Shown in pieces: positions 10,401 through 18,082 of a DNA stretch of 32,127 bases. Made by a program: the position numbers and the translations under genes. Source of the stretch: Gemmatimonadota bacterium (GTDB lineage Bacteria; Gemmatimonadota; Gemmatimonadetes; Gemmatimonadales; Gemmatimonadaceae); contig JACPPC010000017.1 of NCBI GenBank assembly GCA_016191225.1, positions 1 to 32,127 on the forward strand. Direction: 5' to 3'. Every line of letters begins with the position of its first letter. Position 1 is the first letter of the stretch. The notes beneath the pieces were generated by a model, which did no database searches, was not told where the DNA came from, and worked only from the letters and a program-made list of their open reading frames with translations.

Positions 10401-11973
10401 GGCCGACGTGGTGACGCTGGCGCTCGACGCCAACGCGGCCAGCGCCACGCTCAACGGAACGAACACGGCGACCGCGCTGTCGGGCCGGGCGACGTTCGCC
10501 GGCCTGTCATTGAGCGCCGCGGGCACGGGATACACCCTGGCGGCCAGCTCGGGGGCGATCGCGGCCGCCAAGAGCGAGCCGTTCGCCGTGGTCGAGGCGA
10601 GCGCGCCGTGCAAGCTCGGCTTCACGCAGCAGCCGACCCGGGTCGTGGCGGGAGCGCAGATCGCGGTGGGCGTGTCGGTGCAGCGCTGCAACGGAGAGGT
10701 CGTGACGACCGCCACCGACAACATCACGGTGTCGCTTGGCGCCGACCCGACCGGGCTGCGCCCCGAGCTGGGGGGCACCAAGTCGGAGCCGGCCACGGCG
10801 GGGGTGGCGACCTTCGGCAACCTGGTGCTCACGCGGGCGGCGGCGGGCTACACGCTGGTGGCGCGCACGCCCGGGCTCACGCCGGCCACGAGCCAGCCGT
10901 TCGACGCGACCTTCGGGCCCGCGGCAAAGCTCGTGGTGATCGACCCGCCGGGGAACTTCGTGGCCGGGTCGCCGATGAGCGGCACGATCCGCGTCTGGGT
11001 GGCGGACGCACACGGCAATCGCGTGCTCTCGGCGACGTCGGGCGTGACGATCTCGCTGTCGTGCTCGGTGAAGTCGACCTCCACCACGGTCGGCCCCGTG
11101 ATCCTTGGATGGCAGGGGACGTTCAACCCACCGCCCGGGACCTGCGCGGCCGCCAAGGGACCCACCAACGCGACGCTCCAGGGCGAGGCGCCCTTCGACC
11201 TCTCGAAGTACAAGGTGCGCGGCGCGTCCTCGGAGGCCCGGTTCCTGTTCGCCGCCGGCGTCCTCACCGAGGCGCAGAGCCAGCCGTTCACGATCGCCCC
11301 GGGGGCCCCCTACACCCTCGGCTTCGAGGGAGCCGCCACCAACGAGGGGCGCCGCGCCAAGGTGGCGTTCGACGGCATTCGCGTGTCGGTGCGCGACTCG
11401 ATCGGCAACGAGGTTGGCCAGGGGAACTACCTCATCTCGCTGGCGGTGGCGCAGGGGGCGACGGGCAAGCTCGAGGGGGCGCGCGAACAGAAGGCGGAGA
11501 ACGGCGTCGCCACGTTCAACCAGCTGTCGATCTCGGAAGGGGGCGCCGGCGTGGCGCTCGTGGCCTCGGCGCCGGGACTGGTGAACGGGACGAGCGCCGT
11601 CTTCGCCGTGGCGAGCTATGGCGCGCCGCGGCGGCTGTTCTTCAAGACGTCGCCGGCGAGCGTGGCGCCCGACCAGAAGATGCCCCCGATCCGCATCGAG
11701 GTGCAGGACGAAGTCGGGAACGTGGTGGACACGGCGCACGTGCGAATCACCCTGTCGATCGAGAACAACCCGGGGGGAGGCGAGCTGCGCGGCCAAGGGC
11801 CGATCGAGACGCGCAATGGCTTCGCCGACTTCAAGGACGTGCGTATCAACCGGGCGGGGGCCGGCTACTCGATCCGCGCCACGGCGGACGGCTTCCCCGA
11901 GATCACGAGCGCTCCGTTCGACATCGGGGTGCAGGCCCCGGCGGTCCCCGCCAAGCCCGAGCGGGATCCCTAG
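7450..11973 (+). CDS. Giant secreted protein of 13 Ig-like repeats
   Basis: This protein of about 1507 residues has a long basic N-terminus, then a hydrophobic segment (about residues 54-80) ending in GALGAQ that looks like an export signal. The rest is 13 tandem beta-sandwich-type repeats of about 108 residues. Each repeat opens like KLGFVTQP, continues with V.V.D..GN.V, then NGVATF..L..., then GYTLVASS, and closes with S.PFTV. This is the bacterial Ig-like pattern of secreted or surface proteins. No C-terminal anchor, PEP-CTERM tail or catalytic domain follows the last repeat, so it may be released, or held by partners. The start is uncertain: ATG codons at 7396 and 7432 are alternatives, and no strong ribosome site marks any of them. 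It is one of two plus-strand genes in the window, inserted between rpoC and rpsL. Function unknown; adhesion or matrix roles are only guesses. Confidence 0.85.
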   Translation: MRNRRPDVAPTAPTSSPPATARALVTPLRQPPSHQRPALAAHRASRCVASTPRVVAAVALTSAIVPAIMLALAMPGALGAQGARVAGTPAKLGFVTQPPVTAFGGSAIRPGIQVALLDSAGTRVTSATDSVTLSLLSGPEGGTISGTFTVAAANGIATFESVSINLRGTYRLLATTQALGVASATSNPLNIVPGAAARLGFRVQPTNIARNGQFLRQLAVLVQDSGGNLVSGVTGWPVTISLGGGGAETVSGTLTRVTQGSQAIFNDLKFAALGEGLTLVAATSTPGIIPATSFPFAVREPGPARRLRVFAPPSGQVAGVAPASGNVVVAAFDSSGVWIPSPPAAAIGQIGLIVVGNRPRVLRLGTTPALASGRWTFAATFMQAGTYRLVATSSAGLRPDTSTAFTVNAGPAARLEVVSEPLNLGVEQPITPPIHVRIVDQGGAIAVNAMDTVFASLLPRPGTPGTLSGVTAVEAQGGIATFDNLKVSAAGEGYRIIFRSKAFVKDTTDFFGVTKVGAPVKLRLVGAPTAVVAGALLSPPPRVVAVDSNGVVNRTFSETVTLELTGGPPDGAIAGIKDVDAAEGVSSFTNVWVPKSGTAYRMIAKAPDMASDTSPAFDVATGPPAAFRFRTQPREYEYGAEMPGTIEVAVVDAGDNLVREATDSIVLSVDPYYPLRAAPARAVNGVATFSGLKVDGLPPRRTAALVASSATLPALARGTSQGFTSTPGKSTKLHIVSVPRLVNQGQMFDEPVRVEVRDAHDYPVVSDNSEVGIAVASNPGNSTLGGALRRRAVNGVATFDGLSLSRLGRDYSLVASSGTLTPDTSAAFTVVGPAYKLAFVEHPQDGLRNGQLGGLVQVQDSLGTPRNAGTVEVSLALGSTSNARAVLAGAITLVARAANNRATSPTEARLVGARITEEGGGFTLVASAPKLSAARSEPFTLRPHGLPHHLAFESPVPVSNPGGSIAPSIVVSVLDSIGNVVVSSADVVTLALDANAASATLNGTNTATALSGRATFAGLSLSAAGTGYTLAASSGAIAAAKSEPFAVVEASAPCKLGFTQQPTRVVAGAQIAVGVSVQRCNGEVVTTATDNITVSLGADPTGLRPELGGTKSEPATAGVATFGNLVLTRAAAGYTLVARTPGLTPATSQPFDATFGPAAKLVVIDPPGNFVAGSPMSGTIRVWVADAHGNRVLSATSGVTISLSCSVKSTSTTVGPVILGWQGTFNPPPGTCAAAKGPTNATLQGEAPFDLSKYKVRGASSEARFLFAAGVLTEAQSQPFTIAPGAPYTLGFEGAATNEGRRAKVAFDGIRVSVRDSIGNEVGQGNYLISLAVAQGATGKLEGAREQKAENGVATFNQLSISEGGAGVALVASAPGLVNGTSAVFAVASYGAPRRLFFKTSPASVAPDQKMPPIRIEVQDEVGNVVDTAHVRITLSIENNPGGGELRGQGPIETRNGFADFKDVRINRAGAGYSIRATADGFPEITSAPFDIGVQAPAVPAKPERDP
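7717..11925 (+). repeat. Thirteen tandem Ig-like repeat units
   Basis: Units of about 320 nt start with a hydrophobic strand after Ala/Lys-rich linkers. Examples of unit openings, in order, are KLGFVTQPP, RLGFRVQPT, RLRVFAPPS, RLEVVSEPL, KLRLVGAPT, AFRFRTQPR, KLHIVSVPR, KLAFVEHPQ, HLAFESPVP, KLGFTQQPT, KLVVIDPPG, TLGFEGAAT and RLFFKTSPA. Units have diverged in DNA sequence, so the array is old rather than a recent expansion. Units 8 and 10-12 vary most; unit 11 carries an insertion with three Cys residues or so between about 11060 and 11220. Confidence 0.8.
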
Positions 11974-11992
11974 GGGGCGCTCCGGAGGCCGG

Positions 11993-12035
11993 CGGACGGA
12001 CCTGCCCCGCAGCCGGCCGCGGGGTGCGCCGTCCG
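11993..12035 (+). terminator. Nested hairpin after the Ig-repeat gene
   Basis: An outer stem CGGACGG/CCGTCCG (11993-11999 with 12029-12035) encloses an inner stem CCCCGC/GCGGGG (12005-12010 with 12019-12024), starting 20 nt past the stop codon. No U-tract follows. It is a probable transcription end between the Ig-repeat gene and the kinase. Confidence 0.45.
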
Positions 12036-12207
12036 TGGCAAATCGCGCCGCCGGCGTCCCCGGTCACAAACGTGCGTTTTCGGCTTGAGGGGCCTCGCCA
12101 AGCCGCCGAGAATCAGTACATTGCACGTGGGCGAGCCCGCCGGAGTCCCCGGCGGCTCGATCCTTGCACGGACTGGTTGGTGATGTTCCTCACGTCGCCC
12201 ACGCCGC

Positions 12208-13824
12208 ATGGCTGAAGCCACCACCACCCTCAACTGCCCGCACTGCGCCCAGCCCTACGCGGCCGGGACGCGGTTCTGTGGGCATTGCGGCACGGACATC
12301 GCGGCGGCGCTGTCGGCGGCGGCCACGGTCACGGACGTCCCCCGCGACGAGGTCCTGCAGACGCTGATCGAGACGGTGATCGGCGAGTACGACGTGTACG
12401 GGCTGCTGGGGCGCGGCGGGATGGCGAGCGTATACCTGGCGCTCGACCTGGCGCTGAACCGCAAGGTCGCCATCAAGGTGATGAACCCGGCCCTGCTGCA
12501 GGGCGACGACTCGGTGGCGCGCTTCAAGCGCGAGGCGCAGACGTCGGCGGGGCTGCAACACCCGAACATCATCCCGATTTACGCGGTCAAGCAGACGCCG
12601 AAGCTGGTGTACTTCGTGATGAAGTACATCGAGGGGCGGCCGCTCGACTCGATCATCAAGGAGGTCGGGCCGCTGCCGGTGGACATGGCGCGCACGCTCT
12701 TGAGCCAGATCGCGGGGGGGCTGCAGTTCGCGCACAAGAAGGGGGTCGTGCACCGCGACATCAAGCCGGCCAACATCATGGTCGACGAGGATGGCAACGC
12801 GATCGTGACCGACTTCGGGATCGCGAAGGTGGCCGAGGCGAAGGGGCTCACGATGACGGGCTCCACGGTGGGCACGCCGTACTACATGAGCCCGGAGCAG
12901 TACTCGGGGACGCATATCACCGGCGCGGCCGACCAGTACTCGCTCGGCATCGTGGCGTACGAGATGCTGACCGGGCACACGCCCTTCGAGGGCGACTCGA
13001 TCATGACGGTGATGAAGGGGCACCTGATGGATCCCCCGCAGCCGCTTCTCGCCAGGCGCGCTGACCTGCCGAAGAACATCGCCGACACGATCATGCGGAT
13101 GCTGGAGAAGAAGCCGGAGGACCGCTTTCCCGACCTGACCGAGTTCGTGAAGGCGCTCGACGCGCGTGTGCTTGCCGACGACAGTCCGGTGCGCACGCAG
13201 ATGATCCAGCTGGTGAAGACGGGGATGGAGAACCGTCCGCGTATGAGCGTGCCGCTGTCGCCGATCCCGCTCGGCAAGCGCCCGACGCCGCGGAGCGCGG
13301 CGGCGGAAACGATCGTGCAGAAGCCGGGCGCCGCGCCGGCGCGCCCGTCAACGACCGTGAAGAAGAAGTCGTCGCCGGCGGCCATGATCGCGGCGGTGGC
13401 GGGGGTGCTGGTGGTGGGCGGGGGGGGCGCGGCGTGGTACTTCACGCAGCAGCAGAAGGCCCCCGAACCGGTGGTCCAGGCCCCCGTGCCGGCGCCGGCC
13501 GTCGATTCGGCGGCGCGCGTGGCGACCGACTCCACGTCGGTCGCCGGGGCGCCCGCCGGGGACAGCGGAGCCCCGGCCACGGCGCACGTGCCCCATACTG
13601 CCCCGCCCGCGGTCGCCGAGGAGAAGCCGGCGTCGAAGGGAAAGGAAACGAAGGTTGTCGCCAGGAAGCCGTCGGGCGAGGAGAAGCCGGCCGTCAAGAA
13701 GCCCGAGGCGACGGTGACGGCGCCGACCGCGGAGCCGACCGAGCCGGCCGACGTCGGGTTCAACGACGCGGGCACGCCTGAACCGGGCAAGAAACCGGTC
13801 AAGGCCAAGAAGAAGAAGCCGTAG
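12208..13824 (+). CDS. Membrane Ser/Thr protein kinase with N-terminal zinc ribbon
   Basis: A PknB/Hanks-type kinase of 538 residues. It opens with a zinc-ribbon (Cys10, Cys13, Cys24, Cys27). The kinase domain (about 62-320) is complete: GRGGMASV glycine loop (68-75), Lys90 in AIK, HRDIKPAN (182-189, catalytic Asp184), DFG (202-204), and GTPYYMSPEQ in the activation segment. A single membrane helix follows at about 391-408. The remaining 125 or so residues are Pro/Ala/Lys-rich, low complexity and probably periplasmic, with no recognisable sensor domain. The start ATG at 12208 fits the zinc ribbon but has no strong ribosome site. It lies 234 nt after the Ig-repeat gene and converges on the lipoprotein gene, with 20 nt between stop codons. 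Substrates are unknown. Confidence 0.93.
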   Translation: MAEATTTLNCPHCAQPYAAGTRFCGHCGTDIAAALSAAATVTDVPRDEVLQTLIETVIGEYDVYGLLGRGGMASVYLALDLALNRKVAIKVMNPALLQGDDSVARFKREAQTSAGLQHPNIIPIYAVKQTPKLVYFVMKYIEGRPLDSIIKEVGPLPVDMARTLLSQIAGGLQFAHKKGVVHRDIKPANIMVDEDGNAIVTDFGIAKVAEAKGLTMTGSTVGTPYYMSPEQYSGTHITGAADQYSLGIVAYEMLTGHTPFEGDSIMTVMKGHLMDPPQPLLARRADLPKNIADTIMRMLEKKPEDRFPDLTEFVKALDARVLADDSPVRTQMIQLVKTGMENRPRMSVPLSPIPLGKRPTPRSAAAETIVQKPGAAPARPSTTVKKKSSPAAMIAAVAGVLVVGGGGAAWYFTQQQKAPEPVVQAPVPAPAVDSAARVATDSTSVAGAPAGDSGAPATAHVPHTAPPAVAEEKPASKGKETKVVARKPSGEEKPAVKKPEATVTAPTAEPTEPADVGFNDAGTPEPGKKPVKAKKKKP

Positions 13825-13844
13825 GCCCGCGGGGCGCCGCCGAG

Positions 13845-14309
13845 CTACGGCGCCGCCACCGTGATCGCCTTCTCGAAGGTGACGGGCGCGCCCGCAGGGG
13901 ACTTGGCCTCCACGCGCAAAGTCGCGGGACCCAGGAATTCGAATCGGAGCGTGGCGCGATGCTCCAATCCGCCCATTCGCGGGAGGCAAACGTCGCCGCC
14001 TTCTTCAGCAGACAGCGGACGGATTCGTGGCCCCAGAATCGCGATCGCTCCCTCGTACCGAACCGTAGTTGCCACGGTATCCATGCAGGTCTCGGCCGTG
14101 GAGATCACCTTGACCAAGTAGTCGTGACCGAGTCGCGCGGTGTCGCTCGCGATGATCGGTGAGGTTCCGGTGAAATCGATAATCGCCTCCCATATCGTCG
14201 GGCCCGTCGGCGGATCGAACGGACCGCAGCCAAGCAAAATGAGGAGCGCCAGGACGGAACGGCGGGATCGAGTCGATTGACGTCGACGAAGACTCATCGC
14301 AGGCCCCAT
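13845..14309 (-). CDS. Small predicted lipoprotein of unknown function
   Basis: This 154-residue protein has a very Arg-rich N-region, a short hydrophobic core and a lipobox LLGC, with the lipidated Cys at residue 28, so it should be anchored to a membrane. The mature part of about 126 residues looks like a compact beta fold: a threonine-rich start, Cys75 and Cys108 that could form a disulphide, and alternating hydrophobic strands. No family was recognised. An in-frame ATG at 14294 is an equally good start. It lies 38 nt downstream of the protease remnant and converges with the kinase gene. Confidence 0.7.
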   Translation of the reverse strand: MGPAMSLRRRQSTRSRRSVLALLILLGCGPFDPPTGPTIWEAIIDFTGTSPIIASDTARLGHDYLVKVISTAETCMDTVATTVRYEGAIAILGPRIRPLSAEEGGDVCLPRMGGLEHRATLRFEFLGPATLRVEAKSPAGAPVTFEKAITVAAP

Positions 14310-14347
14310 CCGTGGCTACCGCAGGTCATGTTGCGGACGGATGATGC

Positions 14348-14806
14348 TCAATGAAACACCCAGTTCCAACCAAAATCTGCGTCAATTCCGTTCAGCGGCG
14401 ACATCCATGACTTCACGGGGCTGCTTGACCTTCCAATGTGGATGCCAACTGGAATCGCCGGGTCTCCCGCTTCCCACTGCTCGAATACCGGACCACCACT
14501 GTCGCCTGAGCCCGCGGCGTACGACGCCGTCATGGTGCAGAGGATGCGGACCCAGCCGACATCCGTGTAGTTCACGTCAAAGCTGGAGCAGACGGTCAGC
14601 ACCGTTCCTGCCGTCTCGGCCGTATAGCCACCGATCCTGATCACGTGACTGCCAATGACCGCAAACACTGCAAGTTTCGAGAACACGGTTGAGGCCGGCC
14701 AAGCCGAGCGAACGGGATCGGTCATCAGGATGACCTCAAGTGAGCGGTGCGAATGCATGAGTCGCTCGGGCCAGCCCCAGCTCCGTGGGACACCGGCGGC
14801 GCGCAC
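14348..14806 (-). pseudogene. Truncated trypsin-like (S1) serine protease remnant
   Basis: The frame encodes about 152 residues. It contains the S1 signature GSGDSGGPVF (Ser103 as the nucleophile) preceded by HVIRIGGYTAETAGTV, which resembles the segment just before the active-site serine in bacterial S1 proteases. The N-terminal half, with the catalytic His of the TAGHC-type motif, is missing. An in-frame stop at 14840-14842 closes the frame, and only about 80 nt separate it from the acyltransferase gene. The only upstream start is a GTG at 14806. The gene therefore looks like a 5'-deleted remnant, though a short secreted or cofactor-like protein cannot be excluded. It may be co-transcribed with the lipoprotein gene 38 nt downstream. 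Confidence 0.6.
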
Positions 14807-14920
14807 GGCTGAACCGGGACTGACCCGACTCTGCCTTGATCACGATAGGCCTGGGGGGGCGTCAAGTGCCAACTTGGCCGATCCCGACTAGAGCCACGCG
14901 GCCGCCCGGTCGCTTCGTCC

Positions 14921-16372
14921 TTACCGCGACACCACCAGCGCCTGCAGCGCGTCGCGCTCGCGCACGCCCGCCTCGAACGGGCCCAGCAGGTGGGCGATCG
15001 AGTTGGCGTAGTAGCTCACCAGCGGCCGCCCGCGCTTGAGCACCACGTACCCCTCGCCGCTGGCCACGAGCACCTTGCGCATGGCGAGCATGCGAAACGC
15101 GCGCTCGAAGGTCTCCTCGATGTCGCGGTCGGCGCGGAGAACGCGGCCGTTGAGCTCGACGAGCACCTCGCGCATCTCGCGCATGCGGTCGAGCAGGCGC
15201 TGCCGCGGGATGAAGTCGGCGTCGAGGGACTGGATCGCGGCGCAGGCCAGCGGCACGGGGGTGACGGGGATGATCGCCCCGATGCGCGCCAGCGCGTCGT
15301 CGGCCAGGCGCTGCACGCGGGCCAGTCGCTCGGGGCGCGGGAGCGCGAACAGGGCGTCCCCGCCCTCCGCAGCGAACCAGGCCGCGAGCGCCAGCGGCTC
15401 CCCGACGGTCACCGCGGCGCGGCCGTAGCGGCGGAAGCGTCGGGTGGCGGCGCGTCCGAGGTTGAGGAGCAGGTGGTTGCCGACCTCGCGCATCTGGGCG
15501 ATGCGACCGGGGCGCCGCGCGCGTCCCTCGCGCGAGGCGAGCTCGAGCAGGAGCGAGCGGTCCTCGAGCACGCGGTCGTAGTTGATCGCGACGGGGACGA
15601 TGTGGAGGCGCTCCCGGTAGGCCGGGTCGCGCGCGACGCCGATGATATAGTCGAGGAGCCCGATCTTGGCGGGGAGGAGCCTGCCGTCGCGGGTCAGGCC
15701 CCCCTCGGGGAAGATCCCCTGCGTCACGCCGTTGCGGGTGATGAGCTGCACGTACCGCTCGAGCACCCTGTGGTAGAGGGGCTCACGGAAGCGCCGGCGG
15801 ATGAAGTACGACCCGAAGCTCTTGAAGAAGTACTCGAGCGGGAAGGCCCGGGCCCACTCCCCCACCGCGTACGAGATCGAGACCTCGCCGGCGAGGACGA
15901 AGCTGACGAGCACGTAGTCGGCGTTCGAGCGGTGGTTCATCAGGTAGATGACGACGCTGTCCCTGGGCAGCTTGCGGATGGCCTGCGGGGCGGCGTACTC
16001 GACGGAGACCTTGTAGAAGGTGTCGAGGAGGACGCGGCTGAGGGCGATGCCGACCTTGTAGGTCAGGAAGACGTTGAAGAAGGGGACGATCTCGTCGATG
16101 TAGGCGCCGACGGTGTCCCAGACCTCGCGCTCGTCGCGCCGGTGCTCCGCCGCGTGCGCCCGCACCGCCTCGGCGATGCGCTCGTCCCGGAGCAGCTCGG
16201 CGGCGATGTACGGCTTGGCGGTGAACTTGTAGCGGCTGATGCGCGGCCGGTGCCTGAGGATCGCCCGCGCCGCCACGCGCCGCAGCCAACCGCGCCCGGC
16301 GACGAGCAGGATCACGAGGGCGACGAGGATCGCGAGCAGCGAGCCCGCGACCCACATCACGGCCTGGATCAT
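14921..16372 (-). CDS. plsB: PlsB-type glycerol-3-phosphate acyltransferase family protein
   Basis: This enzyme family puts the first acyl chain on glycerol-3-phosphate in phospholipid synthesis. The 483-residue protein has an N-terminal membrane helix (about 5-25) and the four acyltransferase blocks: NHRSNAD (HX4D, His147 and Asp152), GSYFIRRRF (187-195), FPEGGLTRDG (221-230) and IVPVAINYDR. It is much shorter than the E. coli PlsB (about 807 residues), so the acceptor could differ; a relative acting on another lipid is possible. The start at 16372 is 7 nt beyond the MCE gene's stop codon, making it the last gene of the Mla operon. This links lipid synthesis with lipid transport. Confidence 0.88.
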   Translation of the reverse strand: MIQAVMWVAGSLLAILVALVILLVAGRGWLRRVAARAILRHRPRISRYKFTAKPYIAAELLRDERIAEAVRAHAAEHRRDEREVWDTVGAYIDEIVPFFNVFLTYKVGIALSRVLLDTFYKVSVEYAAPQAIRKLPRDSVVIYLMNHRSNADYVLVSFVLAGEVSISYAVGEWARAFPLEYFFKSFGSYFIRRRFREPLYHRVLERYVQLITRNGVTQGIFPEGGLTRDGRLLPAKIGLLDYIIGVARDPAYRERLHIVPVAINYDRVLEDRSLLLELASREGRARRPGRIAQMREVGNHLLLNLGRAATRRFRRYGRAAVTVGEPLALAAWFAAEGGDALFALPRPERLARVQRLADDALARIGAIIPVTPVPLACAAIQSLDADFIPRQRLLDRMREMREVLVELNGRVLRADRDIEETFERAFRMLAMRKVLVASGEGYVVLKRGRPLVSYYANSIAHLLGPFEAGVRERDALQALVVSR

Positions 16373-16379
16373 GGCACGC

Positions 16380-17411
16380 TCAGCGCGAGGGCGGCTTCAC
16401 CGGCGTGGCCTGGGCGCTCGGCACGGTGGCCGCGGGCGGCGGGCCGGCGGGGCTCGTGGCCGCGCTCGTGGCGGTGCCAGCGGCCGGTGCGACGGCCGCC
16501 TTGGCGGGCGGCGGCGGCTCGCGCGGCGCGATGACCGGGATCGTGACGCCGGTGATGGCCCGCATCGGGCGCCGGGCCACCTGCTCGACGAACGAGCGCA
16601 GGAGGACGGCGGTGGAGTCGAGGTTGGCGGCGATGCGCCCGATCTCGGGCTCGCGGTCCTTGGCCATGCTCGACACCTGGTTGATCGTCCGCCGGGTGTC
16701 GGACACGAGCCGGTTCACGCTGTCGAGCGAGACCTTGAGGGCCGGCGAGAGGGTCTTGAACTCGTGCACCAGCGAGTCGACGCCGTTGAGGTCCTTGTTG
16801 ACGTTGGCGAGGATCGTCGGCAGTTCCGTCTTCCCGGTGTTGAGCAGGTCGGTGGCGACGACGGCCGCGCTGCGGACCTGCGAGGCGACGGTGGTGAGCG
16901 AGTCGATGAGCCTGGTGGCCGACTTGAGGGTCTTGCGGGTGTCCTCGCCGACGCCGGTGGCGAGCTCCTTGAGCTGGTCGGTGAGGGCCTGGCCGATGGC
17001 GCCCTTGAGCACGGATCCCGGCGGGAGCGGATCGGTCTGCCTGCTGGGGATCTCGAGCGAGATGTCGGCCGTGCCGAGCAGGGCCGGTGGGCGCAGGAGG
17101 GCCACGGTGCCCTTGGGGATGCGCAGCGGGCGCCCGCCGGAGAGGCTGGGGTTGATCTTCATCCGCACGCGGAACTGGATCGTGCCGTCCTCGGCGGTGG
17201 TGGCGAGGATGTCGCTCACGCGGCCGATCTGGAATCCCCGCACCGACACCTTGGACTGCTCGTCGAGTCCCTCGACGCTGGGAAAGTCGGCGTAGTACTG
17301 GATCGAGTTGTCGGTCACCGCCGGCGAGAGCCAGACGAACGACCCGACGCCGACCGCGGTCGCGCCGATCAGGAGCAGCCCGACGCGGAGGTCCGCCGGC
17401 TCCCACTTCAT
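16380..17411 (-). CDS. mlaD: MCE-domain lipid-binding protein (MlaD type)
   Basis: MCE proteins form periplasmic hexamers that carry phospholipids between membranes for Mla-type ABC transporters. The 343-residue protein has one N-terminal helix (about 10-29), then an MCE domain (about 37-115) with the pattern VEGLDEQSKVSVRGFQIGRV. A long helical, Ser/Thr/Leu-rich region follows (about 135-285). The tail is Pro/Ala-rich and disordered. This is longer than E. coli MlaD (about 183 residues), so the extra helix may build a longer tunnel or reach a partner. Its ATG overlaps the preceding stop codon as ATGA. Confidence 0.92.
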   Translation of the reverse strand: MKWEPADLRVGLLLIGATAVGVGSFVWLSPAVTDNSIQYYADFPSVEGLDEQSKVSVRGFQIGRVSDILATTAEDGTIQFRVRMKINPSLSGGRPLRIPKGTVALLRPPALLGTADISLEIPSRQTDPLPPGSVLKGAIGQALTDQLKELATGVGEDTRKTLKSATRLIDSLTTVASQVRSAAVVATDLLNTGKTELPTILANVNKDLNGVDSLVHEFKTLSPALKVSLDSVNRLVSDTRRTINQVSSMAKDREPEIGRIAANLDSTAVLLRSFVEQVARRPMRAITGVTIPVIAPREPPPPAKAAVAPAAGTATSAATSPAGPPPAATVPSAQATPVKPPSR

Positions 17412-18082
17412 GCGACCCCCTCGGTGGCGGCCACGAGGCCGCGCGCGTCCCAGAGCATCAGGGCGTCGGCGAGGTCGTAGAGGGGCTCGGAGCGGCGGAA
17501 GACCGTCACCAGTGCCGTGGGCACCTGTCGCTTGCAGTACTCGAGCACTTCGAGGGCCTGCCGGGAACGCACGGCGTTGAGGGGGTCTTCGAGCAACAGG
17601 AGCTTCGGCTCAGGGGCGAGGGCCCGCGCCAGCGCCGCGACCTGGCGCAGGTCCGGGGGGAGCTCGCTCGGCCGGGCGTCGGTCCAGTCGCCGAGGTGCA
17701 GCGCGTCGAGGACCGCCCGCGCCCGCCGGTCGGCCTCGTCGGGGGAGCGCTGGCCGCTGTAGACGAGGGGAACGACAAGGTTGCGGAGCATGGGGAGGTT
17801 GCTCACCAGCCCGTCGGGCTGCAGGGCGACGCCGAGCGCCCGCCGGAAATGAAAGGCGGCGTCGCGCCGGAGCTGGCCGGGACGGTGGCCGAGGAGCTCG
17901 ATGTTGCCGTGGGGCGCCGGCTCATCGAGGCCGACGCAAAGCCGCAGCAGGGCGCCGCTGCGCGCGGGGGTTGTGCGGATCACGACCCAGCCCCCCTCGT
18001 CGACCTCGAGCGAGACCGGATCGGGCCACTCGGCCAGCGGCAGCCGTGGCTTGAGCTGGGTCGCCGAGATCGCGGCGGTCAT
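17408..18082 (-). CDS. MlaF-like ABC-ATPase homologue with all nucleotide-binding motifs lost
   Basis: By position and outline this should be the Mla transporter's ATPase, since it sits between mlaE and mlaD with 4-nt overlaps on both sides. The 224-residue protein keeps the fold's shape: a Walker A-like turn followed by LLRLCVGLDEP, a Q-loop (GVALQPDG, Gln89), LRQVAALARALAPEPKLLLLEDPL, and a C-terminal DALMLWDARG strand. However, Walker A is RTTPARSGAL (no GxxxxGKS, no Lys), the LSGGQ signature is SELPPDLRQ, Walker B ends ED instead of DE, and the switch His is absent (VTVFRRSEP). ATP hydrolysis is very unlikely. The frame is open with intact overlaps, so it is probably expressed as a pseudo-ATPase or structural subunit. 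Start: the ATG at 18082; longer frames have no similarity. Confidence 0.85.
   Translation of the reverse strand: MTAAISATQLKPRLPLAEWPDPVSLEVDEGGWVVIRTTPARSGALLRLCVGLDEPAPHGNIELLGHRPGQLRRDAAFHFRRALGVALQPDGLVSNLPMLRNLVVPLVYSGQRSPDEADRRARAVLDALHLGDWTDARPSELPPDLRQVAALARALAPEPKLLLLEDPLNAVRSRQALEVLEYCKRQVPTALVTVFRRSEPLYDLADALMLWDARGLVAATEGVA

Noticed and set aside
8154..12215. A 1353-codon plus-strand frame overlapping the Ig-repeat gene
   Set aside because: Arg/Gly-rich shadow in the +1 frame; the Ig-like frame has repeated hydrophobic strands and an export signal.
14990..16534. A 514-codon plus-strand frame antisense to plsB
   Set aside because: Low-complexity antisense shadow; plsB motifs are complete on the minus strand.
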